Shown: positions 8,147-15,018 of the stretch, one piece after another | How the letters are laid out: every line of letters begins with the position of its first letter | Position numbering within the stretch: position 1 is the stretch's first letter | NCBI GenBank assembly: GCA_031286305.1 | Contig: JAITUM010000247.1 | Coordinates: forward strand, 1-39,610 | Reading direction: 5' to 3' | DNA length: 39,610 bases | From: Candidatus Fibrimonadaceae bacterium | GTDB lineage: Bacteria > Fibrobacterota > Fibrobacteria > Fibrobacterales > Fibrobacteraceae | The notes under the pieces: generated by a model | The model's database searches: none | The model's input: the letters and a program-made list of their open reading frames with translations, nothing else | Told to the model about the DNA's origin: nothing | Made by a program: the position numbers and the translations under genes

Positions 8147-9652
8147 ATGCCAATGCAGATGAACATATCGCAGGGAATGCGGTTAGACCAAAAACTATCC
8201 GCACAGACCATACTTACATCAGAAATTTTACAAATGAATTCCCTTGAATTGGAAGCTGCCATTCAACAGGAACTTGAAATAAATCCTCTTTTGGAAATTG
8301 ACGATAGCATTGAAAGTGAAAGCGATTGGGCTGAGTTTGGGGAAGCAGATTCAAATTCAGACTCGGATATAGGCCTTTTGGACGATCCCAACCAAAAAAC
8401 AGATATTGATTGGGATGATTATTTTAAGGAAGGGTTCAAAGATTCCGAACCTGAGGATTTTAGCCGTAGAGACCCGGACGAAGATGATTGGGAGCGCCCG
8501 CAGAGTTATGATTTGGATGTTCAGCAATATTTGCTAAATCAATTAAAAAATCGGAATTTGCCGGAAAAAATTTTTGAATGCCTTATGTACTTAGTGGGCT
8601 GTGTTGGTGATAACGGATTTTTGCGCGATGAAAGCCAAAAAGAAATTGAAGAAGAAAACCACAATGAAAATCCTTTAATCAAAGCCATAGATCAGGTTTT
8701 GCGAAATGAAGGATCCTTGGCAAAAGCTCCTAAGGAAGTCAAAGAAGCTTTTGAAATTTTGCGCAGTTTGGAGCCGCCCGGAATAGGCGCTTTTGATTTG
8801 CGTGATTGTTTTATTATTCAGGCAAAAAGAATACCGGATTTTTCAAAAGTCGCTTTTAATATTTTAGAAAATCACTACGATTTGCTTTTAGAGCTGCGTT
8901 ATATGCAAATTTCAAAAACTTTGAGCATCTCCGTGCAAGAGGTCAACAATGCCGTAAAAGAACTTGCAAGGTTAAATCCTCATCCTTTAACGCAAATTCC
9001 GGCATCTAAGCTTTCTTTTGTAACTCCGGATTTTATTGTAGAGAGAGAACCCGATGGTTCATTTAGCGTAATGCTCAGAGACGGCACAAAATCACGGTTA
9101 AAAATAAATGACACTTACAGAGATTTGCTAAAAACCACAAGCGTAAGCGGTGCGGAAAAATCTTGGATAAGAAACAAATTAAATTCTGCAAATATTTTTA
9201 TGCGAAGCGTAGCGAGCCGCAAAGAGTCCATGCTTTTGGTAATGAATGCCATAGTGCGCCGTCAATACGATTTTTTTGCCCGTGGTCCTCAGCACTTGAG
9301 GCCCATGATTCTGCAAGACATTGCAGACGAGGTAAATCGGAATGTCAGCACTGTGAATAGAGTCACAAACGGAAAATATGTTCAAACCACTTATGGCATT
9401 TTTGAGTTAAAAAATTTCTTCTCCGCAGGTGTTGCCCAAGACGATGGCACTGAAGTGAGCAATGTAAAGATAAAGAACAGCATCAAAGAATTGATAAACA
9501 ACGAAGACAAGAGCAGCCCTCTTTCCGATTTGGAAATCTCCGAACTTTTGGAAAAGCGCGGCTTAAAAGTAGCCCGCCGAACCGTAAACAAGTACCGCGA
9601 AGCCATGGGAATTCTACCGGTAAAAGTGAGAAGGGGCAGATTGGAGATGTGA
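8147..9652 (+). CDS. rpoN: RNA polymerase sigma-54 factor
   Basis: 501 aa from ATG 8147, 2 bp after the glyQS stop; a TTG at 8141 and an ATG at 8153 are alternative starts. Region I is the Gln/Leu-rich activator-interacting segment (RLDQKLSAQTILTSEILQMN, then EAAIQQELEINPLLEI). Region II is acidic (about residues 55-125). The core-binding and helix-turn-helix parts follow (TVNRVTNGKYVQTTYGIFEL), and the RpoN box that reads the -24 element is ARRTVNKYREAMGILP near the C-terminus. Sigma-54 directs polymerase to -24/-12 promoters and needs an AAA+ enhancer-binding protein, none of which lies in this window. Three good -24/-12 sites lie 1.2-4 kb downstream (10842-10856, 11687-11701, 13639-13653). 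A 52-bp piece of this gene is duplicated at 15019-15070. Confidence 0.97.
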   Translation: MPMQMNISQGMRLDQKLSAQTILTSEILQMNSLELEAAIQQELEINPLLEIDDSIESESDWAEFGEADSNSDSDIGLLDDPNQKTDIDWDDYFKEGFKDSEPEDFSRRDPDEDDWERPQSYDLDVQQYLLNQLKNRNLPEKIFECLMYLVGCVGDNGFLRDESQKEIEEENHNENPLIKAIDQVLRNEGSLAKAPKEVKEAFEILRSLEPPGIGAFDLRDCFIIQAKRIPDFSKVAFNILENHYDLLLELRYMQISKTLSISVQEVNNAVKELARLNPHPLTQIPASKLSFVTPDFIVEREPDGSFSVMLRDGTKSRLKINDTYRDLLKTTSVSGAEKSWIRNKLNSANIFMRSVASRKESMLLVMNAIVRRQYDFFARGPQHLRPMILQDIADEVNRNVSTVNRVTNGKYVQTTYGIFELKNFFSAGVAQDDGTEVSNVKIKNSIKELINNEDKSSPLSDLEISELLEKRGLKVARRTVNKYREAMGILPVKVRRGRLEM

Positions 9653-9684
9653 GTGTCCTGTTCATAATTGTATCTCCTTTTTTG

Positions 9685-9817
9685 TAGGGGAAAAAATTCC
9701 CCCTCGCCGCTACTCCGTGCGCGGCTACCCCCAATGCGGGGCTGGTTCGCGTGGCCGCTCCCTAACGCCCCGCAACGCCCCGATTTGAGCGAAGTGTAAA
9801 GAGATGCCATGGTGGGT
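9685..9817. repeat. GC-rich dispersed repeat, copy 1
   Basis: A 133-bp GC-rich block in an AT-rich genome, beginning TAGGGGAAAAAATTCCCC (a self-complementary hairpin) and ending GCCATGGTGGGT. It is nearly the same as 12764-12897, differing mainly in a short variable patch after GGGGCTGGTTCG. A third, inverted, partial copy lies at 29193-29253. It lies 33 bp after the rpoN stop. No coding sense. Could be a REP-like or MITE-like element. Confidence 0.8.
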
Positions 9818-10019
9818 AAATTTAAACGAATATGCTTTCACAGGACCTAGTACCTTACCAAGAGACACATGGCTTACAAATGTTCAAATCACAACAGTAC
9901 CTTGGCAACGTGAATTTGCTACAGCATATAACGAGGCATGGAATAGCGCAAAGACCGAAAATAACAAAAGCGTTCCAAAACATCTTGAAGGCGGAACTGC
10001 GATTGATACATACGCTTGA
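9804..10019 (+). pseudogene. Reading-frame remnant of unknown origin
   Basis: Forward frame running out of the end of the GC-rich repeat to TGA at 10017-10019. The natural-looking part starts about NLNEYAFTGPSTLPRDTWLT and continues NVQITTVPWQREFATAYNEA, ending GGTAIDTYA. Codon use (GAA, AAA, ACA) matches real genes here, and the peptide composition is protein-like, so I read it as the C-terminal scrap of a gene cut by the repeat. I do not recognise the family. A second overlapping frame (9832-10059) is also open and cannot be excluded. No ribosome binding site. Confidence 0.3.
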
Positions 10020-10063
10020 TGTATTAAACTACACCAAGCGAGTAATTTCCGACATTTGACAAT

Positions 10064-10201
10064 TTAGGGCGTGTAAGTACAGACAATATTTCCACTTCCT
10101 GGTTTTACTGTAATTCCACATGGGTTGCCTAAGTTAGAAGATACCCTTAAATATACATTTTTTTCATGCGAGAAGTAACATTCTTTAGAAAAACATATAT
10201 T
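10064..10201 (-). pseudogene. C-terminal scrap of a Cys-containing secreted-type protein
   Basis: Minus-strand frame directly after, and in the same frame as, the stop codon of the 10202-10828 gene. It reads KECYFSHEKNVYLRVSSNLG then NPCGITVKPGSGNIVCTYTP and ends at TAA 10064-10066. The three cysteines and the beta-strand-rich look resemble the C-termini of the small secreted or lipoproteins elsewhere in the window, not the Cys-free protein upstream. It is either a fossil joined here by recombination or, less likely, a readthrough extension of the upstream gene. Confidence 0.35.
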
Positions 10202-10828
10202 TTACGCCAGTTGGTTCAATAAATTATATGTATTGTATCCTGTGTATTTTTGATATGGATTGACTGAATTAGATTTTCCTTTTTCTGGAATTTTCCCATG
10301 TTCTGCTTCATATTCTTTCATGGTGTTCTGGTAAATATCATAAAATTTCGAACATCTAGATAATTCGTCTTTCGTAAGTAATCCGCTACCCCATGCTCCG
10401 TTGGCAAATCTCAATAATTCTTGATTGGGATTTCCATAAATAGCATAATCGTTTCCTCTGTAGTTTTCATAAGCCGCTTTACGGTCCGGCGATGCAACGG
10501 ATACGAATTTCCATAACAACTTTTTTTCTTCAAGTCTAAATGCCTCTGTTGCTTTTCCAATATCTTCCATAGCCATTCCTTTTTCAGCAGTCTTTAAAGC
10601 CAATGCCCTAATAGCTTCCTCAAACTCCTCTTCCGACATTGCAACATCTTTACTTGGAATCATATTCCAATCAGGTTTAGGCAATTTGTATTTGATACCC
10701 TGCGTATTAGTAGGCATTAAAACACTAATTAGGCTGTTTTTATTCTTATTGGATTTATCATTCTTTTTTGAAAGTCCATCCATTAAGAGCATGGTTGTAA
10801 GGTCTTGGGAATTCGCAGTTATTCTCAT
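10202..10828 (-). CDS. Protein of unknown function under a sigma-54-type promoter (SPDR family)
   Basis: Up to 208 aa from ATG 10828 (first residues MRITANSQDLTTMLLMDGLS); ATG 10792 and 10783 are in-frame alternatives, and the frame stays open to 10900. The predicted sigma-54 start site falls about 3 nt before ATG 10828, so either the message is leaderless or an internal ATG is used; no clear Shine-Dalgarno. No signal peptide and no membrane helix. A Lys/Asn-rich linker (about 20-35) precedes MSEEEFEEAIRALALKTAEK and a segment WKFVSVASPDRKAAYENY that parallels EYISSVSPDREGIL and EYMSSVSPDRAGIL in the two sigma-54-driven genes downstream. The C-terminus is Tyr/Asn-rich (YQKYTGYNTYNLLNQLA). Not recognised; a more distant member of the same family is inferred from the SPDR motif and promoter. 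Confidence 0.7.
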   Translation of the reverse strand: MRITANSQDLTTMLLMDGLSKKNDKSNKNKNSLISVLMPTNTQGIKYKLPKPDWNMIPSKDVAMSEEEFEEAIRALALKTAEKGMAMEDIGKATEAFRLEEKKLLWKFVSVASPDRKAAYENYRGNDYAIYGNPNQELLRFANGAWGSGLLTKDELSRCSKFYDIYQNTMKEYEAEHGKIPEKGKSNSVNPYQKYTGYNTYNLLNQLA

Positions 10829-10841
10829 ATGTAAAATGCAC

Positions 10842-10856
10842 GCAAAAATCGTGCCA
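10842..10856 (-). promoter_or_regulatory. Sigma-54 (-24/-12) promoter
   Basis: Minus strand TGGCACGATTTTTGC, a perfect match to the consensus TGGCACG-N4-TTGC with the invariant GG and GC at the right spacing. It points to the gene starting at 10828 or slightly downstream. The same core (GGCACGATTTTTGC) recurs at 13640-13653. Confidence 0.85.
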
Positions 10857-10911
10857 GAATAATAACTAAACTTTTTCCCATAACATGCCGATATATACAA
10901 AGGAGTATTTT

Positions 10912-11064
10912 ATGAATATCAATGAAATTACAAGAATGCAAACAGGCTTGAAGCAAATAAGCCAAGATAAGGGTGTTTTACATATAATTTTTTATAGGAA
11001 CAACAGGTCCGCCAATTGTAGTATACGGAACGTAGTGAAAACTACTCATAATGCCCCCACATAG
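10912..11064 (+). CDS. Small open reading frame with a strong ribosome binding site
   Basis: 50 codons from ATG 10912, preceded by AAGGAG at ideal spacing. The peptide starts MNINEITRMQTGLKQISQDK and then becomes unconvincing (FYRNNRSANC...) before the TAG at 11062-11064, which overlaps the 3' end of the toxin gene. The good translation start followed by a poor body suggests the 5' end of a gene whose remainder was lost. It is divergent from the sigma-54-driven gene at 10202-10828. No family recognised. Confidence 0.4.
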   Translation: MNINEITRMQTGLKQISQDKGVLHIIFYRNNRSANCSIRNVVKTTHNAPT

Positions 11065-11305
11065 CCAAAATCTTAATTATTTTTTCTTGTTCCAAAACCT
11101 CATATACAAGACGATGCTGAACATTTAATCTTCGAGAATAAGCACCGTTCAAATCTCCCTGCAACTTTTCATAAGGTGGCGGCTTTTTGTACGGATTTTC
11201 CTTAATTAATGCTATGTACTCTTTTGCTTTCTCATACAAATATGATTTTTTTATTTTTTCAGAATCTTTCGCCGCTTGATTTGTATATAATATTTTGTAG
11301 CTCAA
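11042..11305 (-). CDS. yoeB: Toxin of the YoeB/Txe family
   Basis: 87 aa from a TTG start at 11305 that overlaps the antitoxin stop (TTGA), with a GAGG ribosome binding site just before; an ATG at 11332 would give a longer, untypical N-terminus. It starts SYKILYTNQAAKDSEKIKK, as YoeB proteins do, and carries the family's C-terminal block: GAYSRRLNVQHRLVYEV and the terminal WGHYE, which supply the arginines and penultimate aromatic/His residues of the ribosome-dependent mRNA endonuclease. It is expected to cut mRNA in the ribosomal A site when free of antitoxin. A decayed partial copy lies at 14902-15002. Confidence 0.9.
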   Translation of the reverse strand: MSYKILYTNQAAKDSEKIKKSYLYEKAKEYIALIKENPYKKPPPYEKLQGDLNGAYSRRLNVQHRLVYEVLEQEKIIKILAMWGHYE

Positions 11306-11550
11306 AAATTTACCTCTTCTTCCGACAAGCATTCACTAAGAGGCGTATTTAATCCCTCAATAATTTTTTCTTTCATTTTAGGTATGGAGGCTATATGCAG
11401 AGTTTCCATAATATTTTGGTATTCTTCTTCGGACATAATTACGGCATTGCCCTTTTCTGTCCAAATATTTATAGCATAGCCATACATAGCGGCATTTTCA
11501 AATACCTCTACAAAACTTCCTTTATACGCAGGCGCACTTATAGTTGTCAT
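11302..11550 (-). CDS. Antitoxin of the Phd/YefM family
   Basis: 82 aa from ATG 11550 (MTTISAPAYKGSFVEVFENA); an upstream ATG at 11583 is possible but adds residues unusual for the family. The N-terminal half fits a Phd/YefM DNA-binding fold (short strand, helix, NIWTEKGNAVIMSEEEYQNI), where V-I-M-S-x-x-E-Y-x-x-I/L is the typical signature; the C-terminal half (EKIIEGLNTPLSECLSEEEV) would wrap the toxin. It is translationally coupled to yoeB by a 4-base overlap. Phd/YefM proteins normally autorepress their own operon. Confidence 0.88.
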   Translation of the reverse strand: MTTISAPAYKGSFVEVFENAAMYGYAINIWTEKGNAVIMSEEEYQNIMETLHIASIPKMKEKIIEGLNTPLSECLSEEEVNF

Positions 11551-11686
11551 GGTAACAAATATAGAAATTTTTACAGCCTCCATAACTTCAACCCCACTTA
11601 AAAAACATCCCGCAAATATTTTTTACATGCGTAAGTGCCTGGGATACGCAGAGATACGAAAGGCCGCAAAAGCGACAGCTAAACAA

Positions 11687-11701
11687 TGGCGTAATTTTTG
11701 C
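11687..11701 (+). promoter_or_regulatory. Sigma-54 (-24/-12) promoter
   Basis: TGGCGTAATTTTTGC: the invariant GG and GC are at correct spacing and the -12 half (TTTTTGC) is identical to the other two sites. The -12 GC is 34 bp before ATG 11736, leaving a short leader with GAGGT. The -24 half departs from TGGCACG at two positions. Confidence 0.75.
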
Positions 11702-11735
11702 ATGTATAGATTTAAACAAACAAAACGAGGTTCTT

Positions 11736-12725
11736 ATGGACAGAATAAGCGGTTATAGCGTTGCAAGCAATTACAGCAGTTACAATGCAGGAAAAACATC
11801 GCAAACTAGCAATAAATCTTTTACGATTCCTACAGAAGCCCCTATGATTGGTCCGCTTACTTTTCAGAGAAAAGACAGCAGTTATAACCCATTCAAAGAT
11901 ATAGCCGAAACAGGCAATGTTAATTTTCCAGAGTGGATGCAAACAAAAACCACGCCTGCAAGGAGCGATGAAGAAATTCTAAAAGACATAGAGGAACTCG
12001 CAAAAGAACATGCAAGAATAGGCGTATCTAAATCTAAACTTGAAGATGACGAAAGATTTTTAAAGTTAATGTATGAATATATATCATCTGTTTCACCCGA
12101 TAGAGAAGGCATTTTAAAAAGTTCGGTAATGGAAATAAATGAAAGATTAGAGAACGAATTTCCCGGAGCAGTAAACTCGCAATATTATAGCATGAGTGAC
12201 ATATATCGGCAAGTTGACTCGCAAAGAACGAAAGAAGATGAAGATAAAAAAGAACCAATAGATTATTTAATTGAAATGCTTAAAAATAAAGAAAAAGCGA
12301 AAGGCAGTAGTGGCGGAACAATAAGCAGCATAACAAAGAATGGTGATTATTATACAATTGATGTTGACTACGGCGGAGGAAAGAAGTCAACTTTAAATTA
12401 CACTAACAGTGGTGAATTTGTAAGTATGCAAATGCAAGGTAATAATTACTTTGTTGGGGGAATTGACAGTTCCAGTGGCACAGTTACAGCCGCACAATTT
12501 TTCGATGATAGCGGCTACCGAATAATGGACTACAATCCTAACGGCGGCTTGTATCAAAAATACACAGAAGAAGAAAGTAAGCGAATGCAAGATGTGTTTG
12601 GTACATACAATGCTGTATATTATGTTGCTACAGGAGATAACAAAGGTTATGAAGCATTTAACAAGGAAGCATACAATAGCACTTACGAAAGGTTAATGAG
12701 CGAAAAGGCTAATAGCGTTGCGTAG
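11736..12725 (+). CDS. Unknown sigma-54-driven protein, paralogue A
   Basis: 329 aa; Shine-Dalgarno GAGGT 6 bp before ATG. No signal peptide, lipobox or membrane helix. The N-terminal 60 residues are rich in Ser/Tyr/Asn (GYSVASNYSSYNAGKTSQTS) and probably disordered. They are followed by a helical domain (FPEWMQTKT, RSDEEILKDIEELAKEHA, YEYISSVSPDREGIL), a charged linker (about 185-205), a beta-rich domain from about 208 (DYYTIDVDYGGGKKSTL), and a C-terminal helix ending STYERLMSEKANSVA. The gene at 13690-14778 has the same layout. An N-terminus that is Ser/Tyr-rich and uncleaved is reminiscent of proteins exported by non-Sec routes, but no such secretion genes are nearby. Family not recognised. 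Confidence 0.85.
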   Translation: MDRISGYSVASNYSSYNAGKTSQTSNKSFTIPTEAPMIGPLTFQRKDSSYNPFKDIAETGNVNFPEWMQTKTTPARSDEEILKDIEELAKEHARIGVSKSKLEDDERFLKLMYEYISSVSPDREGILKSSVMEINERLENEFPGAVNSQYYSMSDIYRQVDSQRTKEDEDKKEPIDYLIEMLKNKEKAKGSSGGTISSITKNGDYYTIDVDYGGGKKSTLNYTNSGEFVSMQMQGNNYFVGGIDSSSGTVTAAQFFDDSGYRIMDYNPNGGLYQKYTEEESKRMQDVFGTYNAVYYVATGDNKGYEAFNKEAYNSTYERLMSEKANSVA

Positions 12726-12735
12726 AAAAAGGCAC
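12677..12735 (+). repeat. 59-bp 3' tag, copy A
   Basis: Runs from the codons for STYERLMSEKANSVA through the TAG stop and 10 bp beyond, ending GGCAC. It is identical over all 59 bases to 14730-14788 at the end of paralogue B, although the two genes differ widely elsewhere, including at third codon positions. Confidence 0.9.
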
Positions 12736-12763
12736 TCCGTTCCCGCCGCTTGCTACCATCATA

Positions 12764-12897
12764 TAGGGGAAAAAATTCCCCCTCGCCGCTACTCCGTGCG
12801 CGGCTACCCCCAATGCGGGGCTGGTTCGGCTACGCTCACCAAACGCCCCGCAACGCCCCGATTTGAGCGAAGTGTAAAAGGGTTGCCATGGTGGGTG
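12764..12897. repeat. GC-rich dispersed repeat, copy 2
   Basis: Second direct copy of the 133-bp block at 9685-9817, starting 38 bp after paralogue A. Its variable patch (GGTTCGGCTACGCTCACCAAACG) agrees with the inverted copy at 29193-29253 and not with copy 1. It contains the TAGGGGAAAAAATTCCCC hairpin at the left end. Confidence 0.8.
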
Positions 12898-12936
12898 TGA
12901 TTGCCTCTCTGATTCTATTAAAGCCTAGGGGTGAAG

Positions 12937-12947
12937 CTTTCTATATT
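12937..12947 (+). promoter_or_regulatory. Putative -10 box for the 12981 lipoprotein
   Basis: CTTTCTATATT, 33 nt before the ATG at 12981, leaving a leader that holds the TAGGAG ribosome binding site. Confidence 0.45.
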
Positions 12948-12980
12948 GATTATTAACTTTTTTTTATAGGAGATTCCATC

Positions 12981-13589
12981 ATGAAAAGAACACTTTTAGT
13001 TCTCGCTTCACTTATGGCAATAGCATTATTGTCGTGTTCCGATAATTCAAATTCTTTAACAGAGGATTTGAATTTACCACAGTCACAAGCTCTGCCAAAT
13101 GGACTATCGGCAGGAGAATTAACTCCTATTAAAGGAAATAATTCTTTTCTAGCAAAGAAAGCTGAAGCAGCAAGCTCTGCGGAGGAATACAGTACATACA
13201 ATGTCAGTTGTGGCTCAATGTCTGTATCAGGCGTTTCGCATAATAATTGGGCTCAGTCAAGCAAGGCAACTTGTAATTTTACTGGTCTTCCAACAGGCTC
13301 AATTAATTTAGCTTATGAAATATTTTTCGGTTCATACTACAATGTTAATGGTACTTTTAGTATATATAATCTTATAATTGAATGCGGTAATAATAGCGGT
13401 TATTATGATGGTTATATTTATAACTGGTATGGTGATTTATATTCAGTAGGTACATACGCATTTCAAGGCGATCCAGCTAAAGTTACATGTCAAGTATCAT
13501 TCTATGGAAAATGCAATGGAACTGGTCTTGGAGGAACTCCTTGCAGTTTCGGAATTAACGGTGTAAACATGACTAGTTACTATCTGTAA
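12981..13589 (+). CDS. Small lipoprotein of unknown function
   Basis: 202 aa. Signal peptide with lipobox (MKRTLLVLASLMAIALLSCS, Cys at 19), then a Ser/Asn-rich spacer to about residue 70 and a beta-rich C-terminal domain with six cysteines (NVSCGSMSV, SKATCNF, LIIECGN, KVTCQVSFYGKCNG, TPCSFG). The Cys pairs and the Gly/Asn/Tyr-rich strands suggest a disulfide-stabilised beta sandwich on the cell surface or in the periplasm. TAGGAG Shine-Dalgarno at proper spacing. It lies between the two sigma-54 paralogues but has its own promoter-like box and its own terminator (13604-13634), so it is an independent unit. Family not recognised. Confidence 0.8.
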   Translation: MKRTLLVLASLMAIALLSCSDNSNSLTEDLNLPQSQALPNGLSAGELTPIKGNNSFLAKKAEAASSAEEYSTYNVSCGSMSVSGVSHNNWAQSSKATCNFTGLPTGSINLAYEIFFGSYYNVNGTFSIYNLIIECGNNSGYYDGYIYNWYGDLYSVGTYAFQGDPAKVTCQVSFYGKCNGTGLGGTPCSFGINGVNMTSYYL

Positions 13590-13603
13590 TTGAAATATGG
13601 TAC

Positions 13604-13634
13604 GCTCATATTTAATAAAGTATGGGCTTTTTTT
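13604..13634 (+). terminator. Rho-independent terminator after the 12981 lipoprotein
   Basis: GCTCATA pairs with TATGGGC (7 bp, one G-U) around a 10-nt loop and is followed by seven T residues. It ends 5 bp before the next sigma-54 promoter, insulating the following gene from read-through. Confidence 0.75.
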
Positions 13635-13638
13635 AATT

Positions 13639-13653
13639 AGGCACGATTTTTGC
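13639..13653 (+). promoter_or_regulatory. Sigma-54 (-24/-12) promoter
   Basis: AGGCACGATTTTTGC: identical to the 10842-10856 site except for the first base, with GG and GC at the correct spacing. The -12 GC lies 36 bp upstream of ATG 13690. Confidence 0.85.
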
Positions 13654-13689
13654 GTATATAACCTTAGAACAACCGAAAGTGAGGTTTTT

Positions 13690-14778
13690 ATGGAAGTCAG
13701 TTACGGCATGGTAAACGATGTTTATGGTTATGGAACTCAAAACGCATCACAGAATAGCAAAAGCGCATTTACAATTCCTAACATAGACGAAGATATAGCT
13801 GGAACAGCTAGTGCTAGTGCACAAAAAAATAATGTTAGTGTCAAAGTAGATATGATGGGTCCTAATTGGTATGAAAAGGCTTTCTACGACCCATTCAAAA
13901 CAAGCAACGTTACATTGCCTGAATGGATGCAAACCAAAACCGAACCTAAAAGAAGCGATGCTGAGATTTTGAAAGAAATGGAAGAGTTGGCAAAATTACA
14001 TGCAAAAACAGGGCAATTCCAATATAGCGACGAAAAATTTAAAGAGTTAATGGATGAATATATGTCTTCTGTTTCACCAGATAGAGCTGGCATTTTGGAA
14101 AAAAGTGTAAATGAAATAAACGAAAGAATAGTAATGGAGATGTTTGGAATGGCAGGAACAAAAGAAGATCCAGCAGAAGAAGCAAAAAAGAAAAGTGAAG
14201 AACTGATAGATTATTTAATGACAGCAATGGATGCTAAAAAAGGAAATGGAAAAGATAAAGGAAAAAATGATACTGACATAATAAGCAGTCTTATAGCAGC
14301 ACGAGGAAATATAGCATCTAGCAGTGACGGATATTATACCGCAGTAGATATTGATCGTGGAGACGGAAAGGTAACAACATTAGTATATGACAATCAAGGT
14401 AATAAAATGCCGTGGTTTACGATGAAAGGCGATATGTATGATAGAGTTTCAGTACAAAACGGGAAAGTGTCAAGTGCATTTTTTAATGACAGCGATGACC
14501 AAATAGTAATGATATATAGCAATGGAAATGATAATAAAGATGGGATTAGGCAAATAACTACAAAAGCAGAACATGCTCGTCGCAAAGAACTTCAAGCCGT
14601 GTATAATGCTGTATATGATTTTTCTGTAGGAAGGTATAACTCACATGAACAGCCCAATATAAATGGTGCTATGCTAACCAATGTCAATGGCATTGAAAAT
14701 ACTAACGCTTTAACAAAAGAAATATATGATAGCACTTACGAAAGGTTAATGAGCGAAAAGGCTAATAGCGTTGCGTAG
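13690..14778 (+). CDS. Unknown sigma-54-driven protein, paralogue B
   Basis: 362 aa from ATG 13690, chosen because GAGGT lies 6 bp upstream and because the sigma-54 site would start transcription about 25 bp before it; a longer in-frame start at 13597 lies upstream of the promoter and inside the terminator region, so it is rejected. Layout as in paralogue A: Ser/Tyr/Asn-rich start (SYGMVNDVYGYGTQNASQNS), LPEWMQTKTEPKRSDAEILK, EYMSSVSPDRAGIL, a Lys-rich linker (about 205-225), a beta-rich part (YYTAVDIDRGDGKVTTLVYD) and the end STYERLMSEKANSVA, whose DNA is identical to that of paralogue A. No signal peptide. Not recognised. Confidence 0.85.
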   Translation: MEVSYGMVNDVYGYGTQNASQNSKSAFTIPNIDEDIAGTASASAQKNNVSVKVDMMGPNWYEKAFYDPFKTSNVTLPEWMQTKTEPKRSDAEILKEMEELAKLHAKTGQFQYSDEKFKELMDEYMSSVSPDRAGILEKSVNEINERIVMEMFGMAGTKEDPAEEAKKKSEELIDYLMTAMDAKKGNGKDKGKNDTDIISSLIAARGNIASSSDGYYTAVDIDRGDGKVTTLVYDNQGNKMPWFTMKGDMYDRVSVQNGKVSSAFFNDSDDQIVMIYSNGNDNKDGIRQITTKAEHARRKELQAVYNAVYDFSVGRYNSHEQPNINGAMLTNVNGIENTNALTKEIYDSTYERLMSEKANSVA

Positions 14779-14788
14779 AAAAAGGCAC
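14730..14788 (+). repeat. 59-bp 3' tag, copy B
   Basis: Identical to 12677-12735, covering the last 15 codons, the stop and 10 bp downstream. After it the sequences diverge: here a hairpin TTTCCCTTCGGGAAA (UUCG-type loop) and a second CTGACCC/GGGCAG-type stem follow within 50 bp. Confidence 0.9.
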
Positions 14789-14901
14789 GCCGTTTCCCTT
14801 CGGGAAAGCTTACTCCCATTACGCTGACCCGTGAGGGCAGCCCCATTTGGATGCGCAAACAAAAGCCGGATACACACATAATTTATTACTACTGCAGTTT
14901 T

Positions 14902-15002
14902 GTTCAAATCTCCCTGCAACTTTTCATAAGGTGGCGGCTTTTATGATTTTTTTATTTTTTCAGAATTTTTCGCCGCTTGATTTGTATGTAATATTTTGTA
15001 GC
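14902..15002 (-). pseudogene. Decayed partial copy of the yoeB toxin gene
   Basis: Matches 11147-11301 of the intact toxin gene in the same orientation with only a few substitutions, but lacks a central 54 bp (18 codons). The start and the C-terminal catalytic end are both missing. It lies in the 367-bp gap between paralogue B and fabZ, which otherwise holds two GC hairpins (14790-14845) and the rpoN scrap at 15019-15070. Confidence 0.8.
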
Positions 15003-15018
15003 ATTATAACCGATGATG

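Noticed and set aside
9391-9810. Minus-strand frame across the rpoN end and GC-rich repeat
   Set aside because: Antisense to rpoN. It does contain a GGAGATACAATT-ATG piece near 9663-9678 similar to the start of the 28823 lipoprotein gene, possibly a scrap of such a start, but nothing coding follows.
13597-13689. Longer start for paralogue B
   Set aside because: The extension would begin before the terminator and the sigma-54 promoter, so it would not be in the message; ATG 13690 has a good ribosome binding site.
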